A stretch of 64,000 bases of DNA from the NCBI GenBank assembly GCA_963844695.1, contig CAWJPL010000024.1, positions 21,078 to 85,077 on the forward strand. The letters run 5' to 3'. A program made the position numbers and the translations under genes. The stretch is from RYN-230 sp963844695 (GTDB taxonomy: Bacteria > Actinomycetota > Actinomycetes > Streptosporangiales > Streptosporangiaceae). Positions 25,057 to 34,592 of this stretch are shown here, piece by piece (position 1 is the stretch's first letter; every line of letters begins with the position of its first letter). The notes under the pieces were generated by a model. That model was not told the origin of the DNA, did no database searches, and saw only the letters and a list, made by a program, of their open reading frames with translations.

Positions 25057-26652
25057 CTAGTGCTGGCCTTCCCGGTATTTTCCGGGTGAAGCACCCACTG
25101 TTGAGACGGATCTGGCACGCCGTGGGTTGCCGTCCCACGGTACCCGTCCGCCGCGAGCCCGGCGAACCATCAGGAAACCGGTGGAAGCGGCCAGGGCCGT
25201 GATGGCGGTCGCGGTCCAGGGCACATAGTCGCCGAACTGGTCGTAGGGGGTCCGGGCCGTCGCCGGGGGCAGTCCCAGGCGCACCACGGTCACGCCCCGC
25301 TGCTGCGCGGACATCAGGGCCAGCTGACGCCCGCGCGCGTCGAAGGCCACCGTGTCCCCGGTCAGGGCGGCCTGCACCACCGGACGGCCGGTCTCCGCGG
25401 CCCGCACCGCGCTCAGCGACGCGTGCTGGGCGGGCGCCCAGCTCCGCTGGAACGTCGAGTCGGAGGTCTGGTACACGATGAGCTGGGCGCCCAGGTCCGT
25501 GTCGACCCGGGACATGTCGGGGAAGGCGGACTCGAAGCAGATCAGCACGCCGAGCGGCAGCGGCCGGCCGAGCCGGTCGGTGCCCCGGACGAGGTGCGCG
25601 CCGTCGCCGGGGACCATGTTGCTCGAGGCGGCCTGGCTGATCCGCGCGATCCAGCCGAGCGCGCCGCGCAGCGGAATGTACTCGCCGAACGGGACCAGCC
25701 GCGTCTTGGTGTACGAGCCGGCGATGCCGTGCGGCCCGACCAGGAGGGCCACCTTGGACCGCGCACCGCCCGGGCGGGACGCGTCCTGGTTCACCAGCAC
25801 CTGCGCGCCGGTGTCCGCGGCCAGCCGCCTGATCTGCCGCAGCTGCACCGGATCCCGCTCGATGTCGGTGCCGACGCTGCTCTCGCCCCAGACGATCAGG
25901 TCGGGGCGGGCGCCGCGGAGCCCCGTGGACAGCGCCAGGCTCGCGTCCACCCGCTGGCTCTCGCTGTTCGTGATCCCAGGCTGGACCAGCGCCACCGTGA
26001 CGTGCCGGACCGGCGGCACGGCGGCGCTGAGGGCGAAGGCGGCCGGCCCGGCGGCCAGCGCCACCGCGAAGCCAGCCGCCCCGGTGGCGCGGACCGCCAT
26101 CCCCCGGGCCAGCAGCAGGATCGCGATGCCCGTGTTCGCCGCGACCAGGGCGAAGCTGATCAGCCAGACGCCGCCCACCGCGGCCAGGGCCAGCACCGCA
26201 GGATGCTGCCATTGGCTGGTACCCAGGACGTCCCAGGGGCCGCCGAACCCCTGCCAGGACCGGGCCCACTCGGTGAACACCCAGTAGCTGGGCAGTACGA
26301 CGAGCGCGGCGAGGGTCCGGGCCGGGCGCAGCGGCGCGCGCAACAGGGCCCAGGCCGCCACCCCGAACCCGGTCCCCAGGGCCCCGAATACCACCGCGAT
26401 CAGCAGCAGGCCCGGCCCGATGTTGGGGACCAGCCAGTACAGGGCGGCCAGGAAGAAGCCGGCACCCAGCCACCAGCCGCGCACCGCGGCCTCCCGGGCC
26501 GACGGCGCGCCGCGCAGGATGAGGATCCCGGGCACCAGCCCGCACCAGCCGAGGAACTCCAGGTTGAGCTGGGGGAAGGCCAGGATCGGCAGCGCGCCCG
26601 CCCCCAGTGCCGCGTACCGGAGAGGCTGGGCGAAGGCGCGCCAGACTGCCAT
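25057..26652 (-). CDS. lnt: Apolipoprotein N-acyltransferase (second copy)
   Basis: Adds the third acyl chain to lipoproteins at the membrane. 531 aa. Several N-terminal helices precede a carbon-nitrogen hydrolase domain. The catalytic residues are all present: Glu in VWGESS, Lys in YTKTRLVPFGEYIP and Cys in LICFES, followed by VYQTSDSTFQRSWAPAQH and a last membrane helix. It ends 32 bp before the L,D-transpeptidase lipoprotein gene and follows another lnt, so the three are likely one unit. Two Lnt paralogues are known from streptomycetes. Confidence 0.9.
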   Translation of the reverse strand: MAVWRAFAQPLRYAALGAGALPILAFPQLNLEFLGWCGLVPGILILRGAPSAREAAVRGWWLGAGFFLAALYWLVPNIGPGLLLIAVVFGALGTGFGVAAWALLRAPLRPARTLAALVVLPSYWVFTEWARSWQGFGGPWDVLGTSQWQHPAVLALAAVGGVWLISFALVAANTGIAILLLARGMAVRATGAAGFAVALAAGPAAFALSAAVPPVRHVTVALVQPGITNSESQRVDASLALSTGLRGARPDLIVWGESSVGTDIERDPVQLRQIRRLAADTGAQVLVNQDASRPGGARSKVALLVGPHGIAGSYTKTRLVPFGEYIPLRGALGWIARISQAASSNMVPGDGAHLVRGTDRLGRPLPLGVLICFESAFPDMSRVDTDLGAQLIVYQTSDSTFQRSWAPAQHASLSAVRAAETGRPVVQAALTGDTVAFDARGRQLALMSAQQRGVTVVRLGLPPATARTPYDQFGDYVPWTATAITALAASTGFLMVRRARGGRVPWDGNPRRARSVSTVGASPGKYREGQH

Positions 26653-26715
26653 GACTCCTATTGTCGGTCCCTCCGGGCGGGCCAGGACCGCCCGGGTCCG
26701 TCCGTGATGCTGGTG

Positions 26716-28351
26716 TTACGTGGTGCCGGAGGCGCTGCCGCGCCGGGCCCGCAGCCATCGCCAGGGCGATGGCCCAGCCGAGGGCCAGGATGGCCAGCGC
26801 GGTGAGCACGGCCTCCGGCCAGCCCGCCAGCCGGTCGGCGAGGGTGAGGCCGGTGCGCAGCGGGACCGGGCGGTCCAGTACCGCCCGCTGCCACAGCCCG
26901 GTCCGGGCGAGCACCGCGCCGTCCGGGGCGATGATGGCGCTCTCGCCGGTCGTGGAGGCGTACACGATCGCGCGGTCCGACGTGATCGCCTGGATCCGGG
27001 CCATGGCCACCTGCTGGGCCGACTCGCCGGACTGGCCGTCCACCTCGAACGTGGCGTCGTTCGACTGGACCGCGAGCAGGTTGGCCCCCGCGGTCACCTC
27101 GGACCGCACCAGTCCGTCGAAGCCGACCTCGTAGCAGATCACGTCGCCCAGCCGGATCGCCGCCTGGTGGAAGACGACCGCGCGGTGACCGGCGGTGAAG
27201 TTGACCGGCTGGAGGTTGACCAGCGGGGTGACGTGCGCGAGCAGGCTGCGGAACGGGATGTACTCACCGAACGGGACCAGCTGGCGCTTCACGTAGATCG
27301 CCACCGGGCCGCGGCCGGGCAGCCACAGCTGGCCGGTGTTGCGGAGCGGATTCTCCAGCAGCGCCCCGACCAGCACCGGACGGTCGATGGCCGCCACCGC
27401 GCGGGCGATCGTGGCGTAGATGGCCGGGTACTCGCCCGGGTCGAGGTCGGTCGAGTTCTCCGGCCAGATCACCAGGTCGGGGGCGGGCCGGGTGCCCGAG
27501 GCGACCTGCGCGGCCAGGGCCCGGGTGGCGGCGGCGTGATTCTCGGTCACGGTGGACGCGCGGAGCAGGCCCTCCACCGACCGGGCGTGCGGGACGTCGC
27601 CCTGCACCGCGGCCACCGTCGCGGTGCGCTGCCCGGCCCCGGCCCCGTCCACCGGGAGCAAGGTGCCCGCGAGGGCCACCCCGGCTGTGGCCGCCGTGGC
27701 CGCCGCCGCGAGGACCAGGCGGCGCCGGCAGGCGCCCCGGCCCAGGACCAGCCAGGCCAGCATCGCCCCGGTCAGTGCGACCAGGAAGGAAAGCAGCGGG
27801 GGCCCGCCGATCGCGGCCCAGCCCGCGGTGGGCGCGCCCGCCTGGCTCATCGCCAGGCGGCCCCAGGGGAAGGCATAGGGCCAGCGGGACCGCAGCGCCT
27901 CGGCCGCCACCCACCAGGCGGCTACCGCCAGCGGCCAGCCGGGCAGCCCGAGCAGGAGCCGCTGGCCCACCGCCAGCAGCCCGAAGATCACCGCCTCGGC
28001 GATGGCCAGCGCGGCCCACGCGTACCAGGCCACGTTGACCAGCCAGGACAGCAGGGGCACGAAGAAGGCGATCCCGAAGACCAGCCCGACGAGGAACGAG
28101 GCCCGCAGCCCCTGGCGGTGCAGCGCGATCACCAGCAGGGCCGGCCCGGCCGCCGCCAGCGGCCAGAACCCGGCCGGCGGGAACGCGGCCGCCAGGGCCA
28201 GGCCGCCGGCCACGGCGGCCAGCAGGGCCCAGGGCAGCCGCAGCCCGTCCCGCCGCAGCCCGGCCAGGCCCGCGGGGACGCCGCCGGTCACGGGGGGGAC
28301 CCGCCCGGCGGTGGCGACACCGCCGGTGCTTCCCTCCGGGATCTGCTGCAT
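26716..28351 (-). CDS. lnt: Apolipoprotein N-acyltransferase (first copy), 3' end uncertain
   Basis: Membrane acyltransferase acting on lipoproteins. Start ATG 28351. Eight or so N-terminal helices precede the hydrolase domain with Glu in VIWPENSTDLD, Lys in YVKRQLVPFGEYIP and Cys in VICYEVGF, then LAVQSNDATF and a final helix (AVLTALAILALGWAIALAMAA). After that helix the frame has no stop for about 2.4 kb and runs antisense-free through the second lnt in the wrong frame. Removing one base near 26742-26752 gives an immediate TAA at 26718-26716. I take that as the probable end; the exact C-terminus is uncertain. Confidence 0.8.
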
Positions 28352-28522
28352 GGCCAGAGCGTAGCCGGATATGCGGGGTTGATGCCCCCGCCGATGCCGC
28401 CGTTGCCGCCGGTGTCCGGTGCCATTGCCCGGGATCGCGGATCTTTAGCGTGATAGCTTGACTACGTTCTGTTTCCGGGCCAGGACAGCTCAATCCTGAC
28501 CACACGGCACGAGGGTCGGTCA

Positions 28523-29302
28523 GTGATCAAGATCCGTTATTCAGATCTCCCCCAGGGCCGCCACGCTCACGTTCACCGGGCCGGCCGGCGGTCCGTCATC
28601 TACCTGCTTCCTGGTCTTTCCCCCGCCCAGCGGCGGGACGTGCTGCGCAGATTAGTTCGCACCTCACGCCAGGGGTACGGGCCACGGCTCCGGGCGCCCG
28701 GGGTCAGGTTCGCGGTCGCCAGGGACGTCGCGAAGACCACGGTGCGCAACACGCTGGCGGCGATCCGGTGCCACCCCGCGGGTTCGACGGCCCTGGCCGC
28801 CCTCATCGCCACCGGCGTGATCTGCTACGCCTTCTTCGTCACCGTGACGGTGCGGTTCGCCCCGCACCCGGCCGGGCCGCCGGTCGCGGCGCCGTCCGGG
28901 CCGCAGGTCCCCGGGGGCCGGTCACCGGGCCTCGGCGCCAGCGGCCCGGCGGGTACCCAGCCCCCGGCGACCGGGCGCCGGACGGCGTCTTCCGGTCCGC
29001 CCCCGACCGGCGCCAGCACCGGCCCCGGAAGTGGCTCCGGAACTGGCTCCCGGACTGGCGCTGCGCCGTCGGGCCAGGCCACCGACCCCGTGCCGCTGCC
29101 CACCGGCACCTGGTCAGCCCCCGGGGGCGTGCTGCCGTCTGGCTCGGCCGGGCCGTCGTCGCCTGCCTCGCCCCCGCCGTCCGCCGCGCCGTCCCCGGTA
29201 CCGTCGGCGGCGCCGTCCCAGGCCCGCCCCGCGCCGCGCCCCGCGGACCCGGGCGGGCTGTGCCTGCAGCTGGGTCCCCTCGGCGTCTGCCTCTCCGGCT
29301 AG
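28523..29302 (+). CDS. Single-pass membrane protein with Pro/Ser-rich extracytoplasmic tail
   Basis: 259 aa, not recognised as a named family. The first 85 residues are basic and well formed (MIKIRYSDLPQGRHAHVH, SVIYLLPGLSPAQRRDVLRRL). One transmembrane helix follows (TALAALIATGVICYAFFVTVTV, about residues 89-110), then about 135 residues of Pro, Ser, Gly and Ala, and a short Cys-containing end (GLCLQLGPLGVCLSG). The two Cys residues could form a disulfide. The layout suggests a cell-wall-spanning anchor or a regulatory membrane protein; the function is unknown. It is divergent from the lnt genes. Confidence 0.68.
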   Translation: MIKIRYSDLPQGRHAHVHRAGRRSVIYLLPGLSPAQRRDVLRRLVRTSRQGYGPRLRAPGVRFAVARDVAKTTVRNTLAAIRCHPAGSTALAALIATGVICYAFFVTVTVRFAPHPAGPPVAAPSGPQVPGGRSPGLGASGPAGTQPPATGRRTASSGPPPTGASTGPGSGSGTGSRTGAAPSGQATDPVPLPTGTWSAPGGVLPSGSAGPSSPASPPPSAAPSPVPSAAPSQARPAPRPADPGGLCLQLGPLGVCLSG

Positions 29303-29341
29303 CCCGGGTAACCTGCCAGCGGGACGACGGGAGGTACTCGG

Positions 29342-30274
29342 GTGAGCCGCCGTGGCTGGGTTCTCTTCGCGGCGATGAGCGTGATCTGGGGTGTGCCTTA
29401 CCTGCTCATCAAGGTCGCGGACGGCGGGGTCTCGGTTCCGGTTCTCGTCTTCGCGCGGGTGGCCGGGGGGGCCGTGGTACTGCTGCCCATCGCCCTGCAC
29501 CGCAGGCAGCTGGGAGTGCTGCGCGGGCACTGGCGCTGGCTGGCCGTGTTCGCGTGCGTGGAGATCATCCTGCCCTGGCTGTTCCTGAGCGCGGCGGAGA
29601 AACGGCTGTCCAGTTCGATGAGCGGCCTGCTCGTCGCGTCGGTGCCGATCATCGGGGTGGCCCTGGCCCGGCTCACCGGGGACAGAGAGCGGCTCACGCC
29701 GCTGCGCTGGGCCGGCCTGCTCGGCGGGCTGGCCGGGGTGGCGCTGCTCGCCGGGCCGGGCGCGGTGCACGGCGACCTGGGGTCGGTCGCCCTGGTCTTG
29801 CTCACCGCGGTGGGATACGCCATCGGGCCGCTGATCGCCAGCCGCAAGCTCGCTGACCTGCCCGGCCTCGCGGTGACCGCGGTGTGCCTGGGGTTCGCGG
29901 CCGTGGTCTACGCCCCGGCGGCCGCGCTGACCTGGCCCCGATCGGTCCCGTCCGCCGCCGTGCTGGCCAGCCTGGCTGGTCTGGCCCTGATCTGCACGGC
30001 CCTCGCGTTCGTGCTGTTCTTCAGGCTGATCGCCGAGGTCGGCCCGGCCCGGGCCACGGTGATCACGTACGTGAACCCGGCCGTGGCCGTGGCCCTCGGC
30101 GTGGGGGTCCTCGGCGAGCCGCTCACCCCAGAGATCATCGCGGCCTTCGGCCTGATCCTGGCGGGCTCCGTGCTGGCCACCAGGCCCGGCCAGCCGCCGG
30201 CCGGCGCCGAGGCCGGGGAGGCGGCCCAGGACCAGCCGCACGCCGCGCCCGGGCCGTTGAGCAAAGCCCCGTGA
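29342..30274 (+). CDS. EamA/DMT-family transporter
   Basis: 310 aa, ten predicted helices in two EamA repeats (MSVIWGVPYLLIKVADGG at the start of the first; LTAVGYAIGPLIASRKLADL at the second). Members export amino acids and small metabolites. The GTG at 29342 has GGGAGG upstream. The stop overlaps the next GTG (GTGA), so the methyltransferase that follows is co-translated. The substrate is unknown. Confidence 0.88.
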   Translation: MSRRGWVLFAAMSVIWGVPYLLIKVADGGVSVPVLVFARVAGGAVVLLPIALHRRQLGVLRGHWRWLAVFACVEIILPWLFLSAAEKRLSSSMSGLLVASVPIIGVALARLTGDRERLTPLRWAGLLGGLAGVALLAGPGAVHGDLGSVALVLLTAVGYAIGPLIASRKLADLPGLAVTAVCLGFAAVVYAPAAALTWPRSVPSAAVLASLAGLALICTALAFVLFFRLIAEVGPARATVITYVNPAVAVALGVGVLGEPLTPEIIAAFGLILAGSVLATRPGQPPAGAEAGEAAQDQPHAAPGPLSKAP

Positions 30275-31452
30275 CCAGCACAGCAGACGCTGACGCACAG
30301 CTCAGCGCGCTCGACGCGCTGCTGGGTGGCCCGGGCGCGGAACTGCTGGCCTCGCTGCGGCACGAGGCGCTCACCCCGGGCACCGCGCTGGCCCTGGGCA
30401 CCCGGCTGCGCGAGACGTACCCGGCTGGGCTGGTGGCGGCGGCCCTGGCCCAGCACGAACTGCGGCTCGCGGCCCGGGCCAAGTTCAGCCGGGCCATGGA
30501 CATGTTCTTCACCCGGGCCGGCCTGGAGCAGGCCTCCGCCGAGGTGGTGGCCCAGCACCGCCAGGCCCGGTTCGCGCAGGCCGGCCTGCTGGCCGACCTG
30601 TGCTGCGGCATCGGCGGTGACCTGATCGCCCTGGCCGGGAAGCACCAGGTCCGGGCCGTCGACCGGGACCCGCTGCACCTGCGGATGGCCATGCTCAACG
30701 CCGCGGCCTGCGGCGTGGGCAGCGCCGCGCAGGCCGTGCAGGCCGACGTTCGCGAGGTGGACCTGGCCGGGGCGGAGGCGGTGTTCATCGACCCCGCCCG
30801 GCGGACCGGCGGCCGCCGGCTGGGCCCCGGCGCGAGCGAGCCGTCCCTGGCCTGGTGCCTGGACCTGGCCGGGCGCGTCCCCGGGATGGGTATCAAGGCG
30901 GCCCCCGGGATCGCGCGGGACGCGGTGCCCGGCCGCTGGGAACTGGAGTTCGTCGCCGTCGGGCGGGACCTGAAGGAAGCGGTGGCCTGGTCGCCGTCGC
31001 TGGCGGGCCCCGCCACCCGGGCCACCATCCTGCCGGGCGGCCACACGCTCACCCCCCGGCCAGGCCCGCCGGTCCCGGTGGCCGCGCCCGGCGTCTTCCT
31101 GCTCGACCCGAACCCCGCGGTGACCCGGGCCGGGCTGGTCGAGGAGCTCGCCCGGGACCTGGGGGCGTGGAAGATCGACCAGCAGATCGCGTTCCTGTGC
31201 ACGGACACGGCGGTACGCACCCCGTTCGCCCGCACCCTGCGGGTGCTCGACTCCGGGCCGTGGAACCAGAAACGGCTGCCGGCCCGGCTGCGTGACCTCG
31301 ACATTGGTGCGCTGGACATCCGGCGCCGGGGACTGGCCGGGGACGTGGACCGGCTGCACCGGCAGCTGAAGCTGTCCGGTTCCCGCCGGGCCACCCTGGT
31401 CATGACCCGGGCCCGGGATGAGCCCTGGGGGCTGGTCTGCGTTGATGCGTGA
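30271..31452 (+). CDS. Class I SAM-dependent methyltransferase with THUMP-like C-terminal domain
   Basis: 393 aa. A helical N-terminal region precedes a SAM-binding motif LLADLCCGIGGDLIALAG near residue 108, AVDRDPLHLRMA and the catalytic-loop FIDPARRTGGRR near 172. The C-terminal 100 residues include DLDIGALDIRRRGLAGDVD, typical of the THUMP-like domain of this actinobacterial family. RNA or nucleotide methylation is likely from the relatives; the site is unknown. It is coupled to the EamA gene and followed by serS. Confidence 0.83.
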   Translation: MTSTADADAQLSALDALLGGPGAELLASLRHEALTPGTALALGTRLRETYPAGLVAAALAQHELRLAARAKFSRAMDMFFTRAGLEQASAEVVAQHRQARFAQAGLLADLCCGIGGDLIALAGKHQVRAVDRDPLHLRMAMLNAAACGVGSAAQAVQADVREVDLAGAEAVFIDPARRTGGRRLGPGASEPSLAWCLDLAGRVPGMGIKAAPGIARDAVPGRWELEFVAVGRDLKEAVAWSPSLAGPATRATILPGGHTLTPRPGPPVPVAAPGVFLLDPNPAVTRAGLVEELARDLGAWKIDQQIAFLCTDTAVRTPFARTLRVLDSGPWNQKRLPARLRDLDIGALDIRRRGLAGDVDRLHRQLKLSGSRRATLVMTRARDEPWGLVCVDA

Positions 31453-31478
31453 CGGACCGGATCGCCGTGCGTGCCCGC

Positions 31479-31484
31479 TAGAAT
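31479..31484 (+). promoter_or_regulatory. -10 element of a probable leaderless serS promoter
   Basis: TAGAAT at 31479-31484 lies 7 bases before the GTG at 31492, the spacing of leaderless actinobacterial transcripts. No Shine-Dalgarno sequence precedes that GTG. A clear -35 element is not visible. Confidence 0.5.
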
Positions 31485-31491
31485 CGCGCAC

Positions 31492-32739
31492 GTGATTGAC
31501 CTGAGGGCCGCACGCCAGGAGCCGGACCGTTACCGGTCCGCGCTGGCCCGGCGTGGTGCCGCCGACGACTTCGATGCCGTGCTCGCCGCCGACCAGACCT
31601 GGCGGGAGCTGACCGAACGGGCCGAGACCCTGCGCGCCACGCAGAAGCGGTCGTCCCGGGGGGGCAAGCCCAGCGCCGAGGAACTCGCCGCGCTGCAACA
31701 GCTCCGGAAGGAGCTCGACGCGGCGGAGTCGGACCTGGCCGAGGCCGAGCGGAGCCGGCAGGCCCTGCTGGCCCGGATCCCCAACCTCCCTGACCCCAGC
31801 GCCGCGGACGGCCTGGCCGAGGAGGACTCGGTCGTGCTGCGCACCTGGGGCGAGCCACCCCGGTTCACGTTCAGCGTCAAGGACGCGACCGACCTCGGCG
31901 GCCCGACGGGCTGGATCGACATGGCCCGGGGCGCCCGGCTGTCCGGGTCCCGGTTCGCGTACCGCTTCGGCGACGTGGCCATGACCGAGATGGCGCTGTA
32001 CCGCTTCGTCCTCGACCGGCTGGCCGGGAAGGGGTTCATGACCGTCCTGCCGCCAGTGCTGGTCGGCGAGCGGGCCATGTACGGCACCGGGTTCCTGCCC
32101 ACCGAGGAGTCCAACCTGTACCACCTGGAACGGGACAACCTGTACCTGACCGGGACCTCGGAAGTGGCGCTGGCCGGAATCCACACCGACGAGCGGCTCG
32201 AGGAGAGCGAGTTGCCCGCCAAGTACGCGGCGTTCACCACGAACTTCCGGCGTGAGGCCGGGGCGGCGGGCAAGGACACCAAGGGCATGTTCCGGGTCCA
32301 CCAGTTCGACAAGGTGGAGATGTACGTCTACTGCCTTCCGGAGCAGTCGTCCGCGTTCCACGAGGAACTGCTCGCGCACGAGGAAGAGATCGTCCAGGCC
32401 CTCGGGCTGCCCTACCGGGTGATGAACATCGCCGTGGGCGACCTCGGCGCCCCGGCGGCCAAGAAGTACGACATCGAGGCCTGGTTCCCGGCCCAGGAGC
32501 GCTACCGGGAGATCACCTCCTGCTCGAACACCACCGACTACCAGGCGCGGCGGCTGAACATCCGGTTCCGCCGCGATGGCAAGCTGCACTTCGCGCACAC
32601 CCTGAACGGAACCGGTGCGACGGCCCGGTCCCTCTTGTCGATCATGGAGAACTTCCAGGACGAGGGGGGAGTCGTGGCCGTCCCGGAGGTCCTGCAGAGC
32701 TACGGAGCCCCGGCCACCCTCGGCCGGAAGCCGGGCTAA
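31492..32739 (+). CDS. serS: Seryl-tRNA synthetase
   Basis: Charges tRNA-Ser (and tRNA-Sec). 415 aa. The N-terminal coiled-coil arm (about residues 25-100) is followed by the class II core: motif 2 TNFRREAGAAGKDTKGMFRVHQF, given here in part, and motif 3 near GATARSLLSIMEN at the end; TGTSEVALAG marks the serine site. GTG at 31492 is preferred over an upstream ATG (31471) because MIDLR is the usual SerRS start and a -10 box sits 7 bases upstream. The stop overlaps the stop of the convergent peptidase gene (CTAA). Confidence 0.96.
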   Translation: MIDLRAARQEPDRYRSALARRGAADDFDAVLAADQTWRELTERAETLRATQKRSSRGGKPSAEELAALQQLRKELDAAESDLAEAERSRQALLARIPNLPDPSAADGLAEEDSVVLRTWGEPPRFTFSVKDATDLGGPTGWIDMARGARLSGSRFAYRFGDVAMTEMALYRFVLDRLAGKGFMTVLPPVLVGERAMYGTGFLPTEESNLYHLERDNLYLTGTSEVALAGIHTDERLEESELPAKYAAFTTNFRREAGAAGKDTKGMFRVHQFDKVEMYVYCLPEQSSAFHEELLAHEEEIVQALGLPYRVMNIAVGDLGAPAAKKYDIEAWFPAQERYREITSCSNTTDYQARRLNIRFRRDGKLHFAHTLNGTGATARSLLSIMENFQDEGGVVAVPEVLQSYGAPATLGRKPG

Positions 32740-34412
32740 GCCCCGGCTCCGCCGGCCTGGGCTCCGCTGACCTGGGCACTGTCGGCCTGAGCACCGCCGG
32801 CCTGGGCACCGTCCAGCGTGCTGAGCAGGCTGCTGGCCTCGGGGGAGCCGAGCCCGGTGCAGGCGTCCCAGCCCGGCCCCGCCGCGTAGGCACCGTTGCT
32901 GCCGCTGGTGATGTCGCGGAAGCCCGGCGCCGCCGTGCCCGCCGCCACGCTCGCGTAGAGCAGGGGCTGCATCAGGCCGAACGGCTTTCCGGTGGACTGG
33001 GCCAGCCGGCTGATGAGCCCGGCCCACAGCGGTGCCACCGCGCTCGTCCCGCCGATCACCGTGGACTGCCCGTCCACCCGGACCTGGTAACCGGTGGCCG
33101 GGTCGGCGCAGCCGGCCACGTCCGGCACGCCCCGGCCCGCCGCCGTGCCCGCCGCCGCCCCGGCCTGGGCCGGGACGCCCGCAGCAGCCTGCCAGGACGG
33201 GAGGCTGAAGGTGTCGCTCACGCCGCCGCCGGTGGCGCCGCCCGAGGCCCCGTCGTTCCAGACCGTCTCGGAGCTGATCACGCCGGTCGTGGCGTCGCCG
33301 CGCAGGCTGGTCCCGCCGCAGGCCAGCGCGTGCGGGCTGGACGCGGGAAAGTCGACGTGGACGCCGCTGCCACTCTGGCCGTCGCTGCTGCCGTTGTCTC
33401 CGGCCGCGACGGTGACGGTCACGCCGAGCGCGGCCGCGTCCGCCATCGCCTGGTCCAGCGAGGTCCGGGCCTGCGCCGTCCAGGAGTCCTCGGACTGCCC
33501 CCAGCTGATGCTGACCACCACGGGCGTCGGGGTGGCGTGCACCGCGGTGGTCACCGCGTCCACGAAGCCCTGGTCGGTGTTGGGCGCGAAGTAGACGACC
33601 TGGGCGGCCCCCGGGGCCACTCCGCCGGCCACCTCGATGTCCAGCAGCACCTCACCGTCGGCGCCGTTAGGGTCCTGGCCGGGCTGGTTGACCGCGCCGT
33701 CCACGCTGGCCGCGGTGATCGAGGGGACCGGGAGACCCAGCCCCGCGAAGTAGGGATCGAGGTCGCTGCTGCCGAATCCGCCGCCCAGCTCGATGATCGC
33801 GATGGTCTGGCCGGTCCCGTCGGTGCCCGCCGGGAACTGGTACAGCGCGGCGACCTGCGGTGGGGTGTAGGACGTGGGTGCCGCGGCCGGGGCGGCGGCC
33901 CGGGCTCCCGCGGCGGGAGCGTGGCGGAACTGCGCCCGGGCCTGCGGCCGGTTGTCCAGGCCCAGCACGGCGAGCACGATGCCGTCCAGTTCGGCCGGGA
34001 TCTGCAGCCCGCCTTCCCGGTACCGGTGCTCGACCGTGGCCTGTCCGGTGACCGGGTCCGGCGTCCGGGCCAGGCGCAGCGTGGCCCCGAAGGTCGCGGA
34101 CAGGGCCGCGATCGTGCCCGTCACCGTGACCCGGCGGGCGCCCGCCTCGGCGCTGCTGACCCGCAGGCCGTGCCCGGCCAGCACGGTCGAGACGAGGTCC
34201 AGGTCGGCCGGGTCGGTACCGTGCTGCTCGGCGAACTGCTCCCTGGTCAGGGTGGCGGGCCCCTCCACCAGGTCCCGGGGCAGCGCGGCCCGGCGCCGGG
34301 TCACCAGCGTCACCTCGATCTGCTGGGCTTCATCCGCCGCGCCCAGCTGCTGCGACTCCGGCAGGGAACCGCGTTCGCTGCCGGGCAGAGGCACGAAGGA
34401 TTGTCCGGTCAT
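32736..34412 (-). CDS. S53 family serine-carboxyl peptidase (sedolisin/kumamolisin-like)
   Basis: Secreted-type acid protease with a prodomain. 558 aa. The activation domain covers about residues 25-165, then the catalytic domain. The Glu/Asp pair is in DGEVLLDIEVAGG, the oxyanion Asp in VAAGDNGSSDG, the Ser in GGTSAVAPLWAG, and the Ca site near FRDITSGSNGAYAAGPGWD. No signal peptide is seen; kumamolisin relatives also lack a classical one. The last 25 residues are 15-bp repeats coding GAQAG-type units. ATG at 34412. Confidence 0.92.
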   Translation of the reverse strand: MTGQSFVPLPGSERGSLPESQQLGAADEAQQIEVTLVTRRRAALPRDLVEGPATLTREQFAEQHGTDPADLDLVSTVLAGHGLRVSSAEAGARRVTVTGTIAALSATFGATLRLARTPDPVTGQATVEHRYREGGLQIPAELDGIVLAVLGLDNRPQARAQFRHAPAAGARAAAPAAAPTSYTPPQVAALYQFPAGTDGTGQTIAIIELGGGFGSSDLDPYFAGLGLPVPSITAASVDGAVNQPGQDPNGADGEVLLDIEVAGGVAPGAAQVVYFAPNTDQGFVDAVTTAVHATPTPVVVSISWGQSEDSWTAQARTSLDQAMADAAALGVTVTVAAGDNGSSDGQSGSGVHVDFPASSPHALACGGTSLRGDATTGVISSETVWNDGASGGATGGGVSDTFSLPSWQAAAGVPAQAGAAAGTAAGRGVPDVAGCADPATGYQVRVDGQSTVIGGTSAVAPLWAGLISRLAQSTGKPFGLMQPLLYASVAAGTAAPGFRDITSGSNGAYAAGPGWDACTGLGSPEASSLLSTLDGAQAGGAQADSAQVSGAQAGGAGA

Positions 34413-34592
34413 TATCGCTCCCAGGGTGGCCGACGCCGTTCCAGCAGCCAGTATGTCGTGCCACCGGGCTGGCCGGGGAGCCGTTCTCGCGGCAAAAAGG
34501 ATGGCAGGCTCATCAGGTCGGAAATGCGGCGGCGGGAACGGCCGCCACCGTTCCTTACCTCGGGTTATGCCTGCAGAGAAACGCCGGACAGG

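Noticed and set aside
24269..28351. A 1360-codon open frame on the minus strand
   Set aside because: It is a chance join: the first lnt, then the wrong frame of the second lnt, then the front of the L,D-transpeptidase gene. Only the outer parts carry family motifs.
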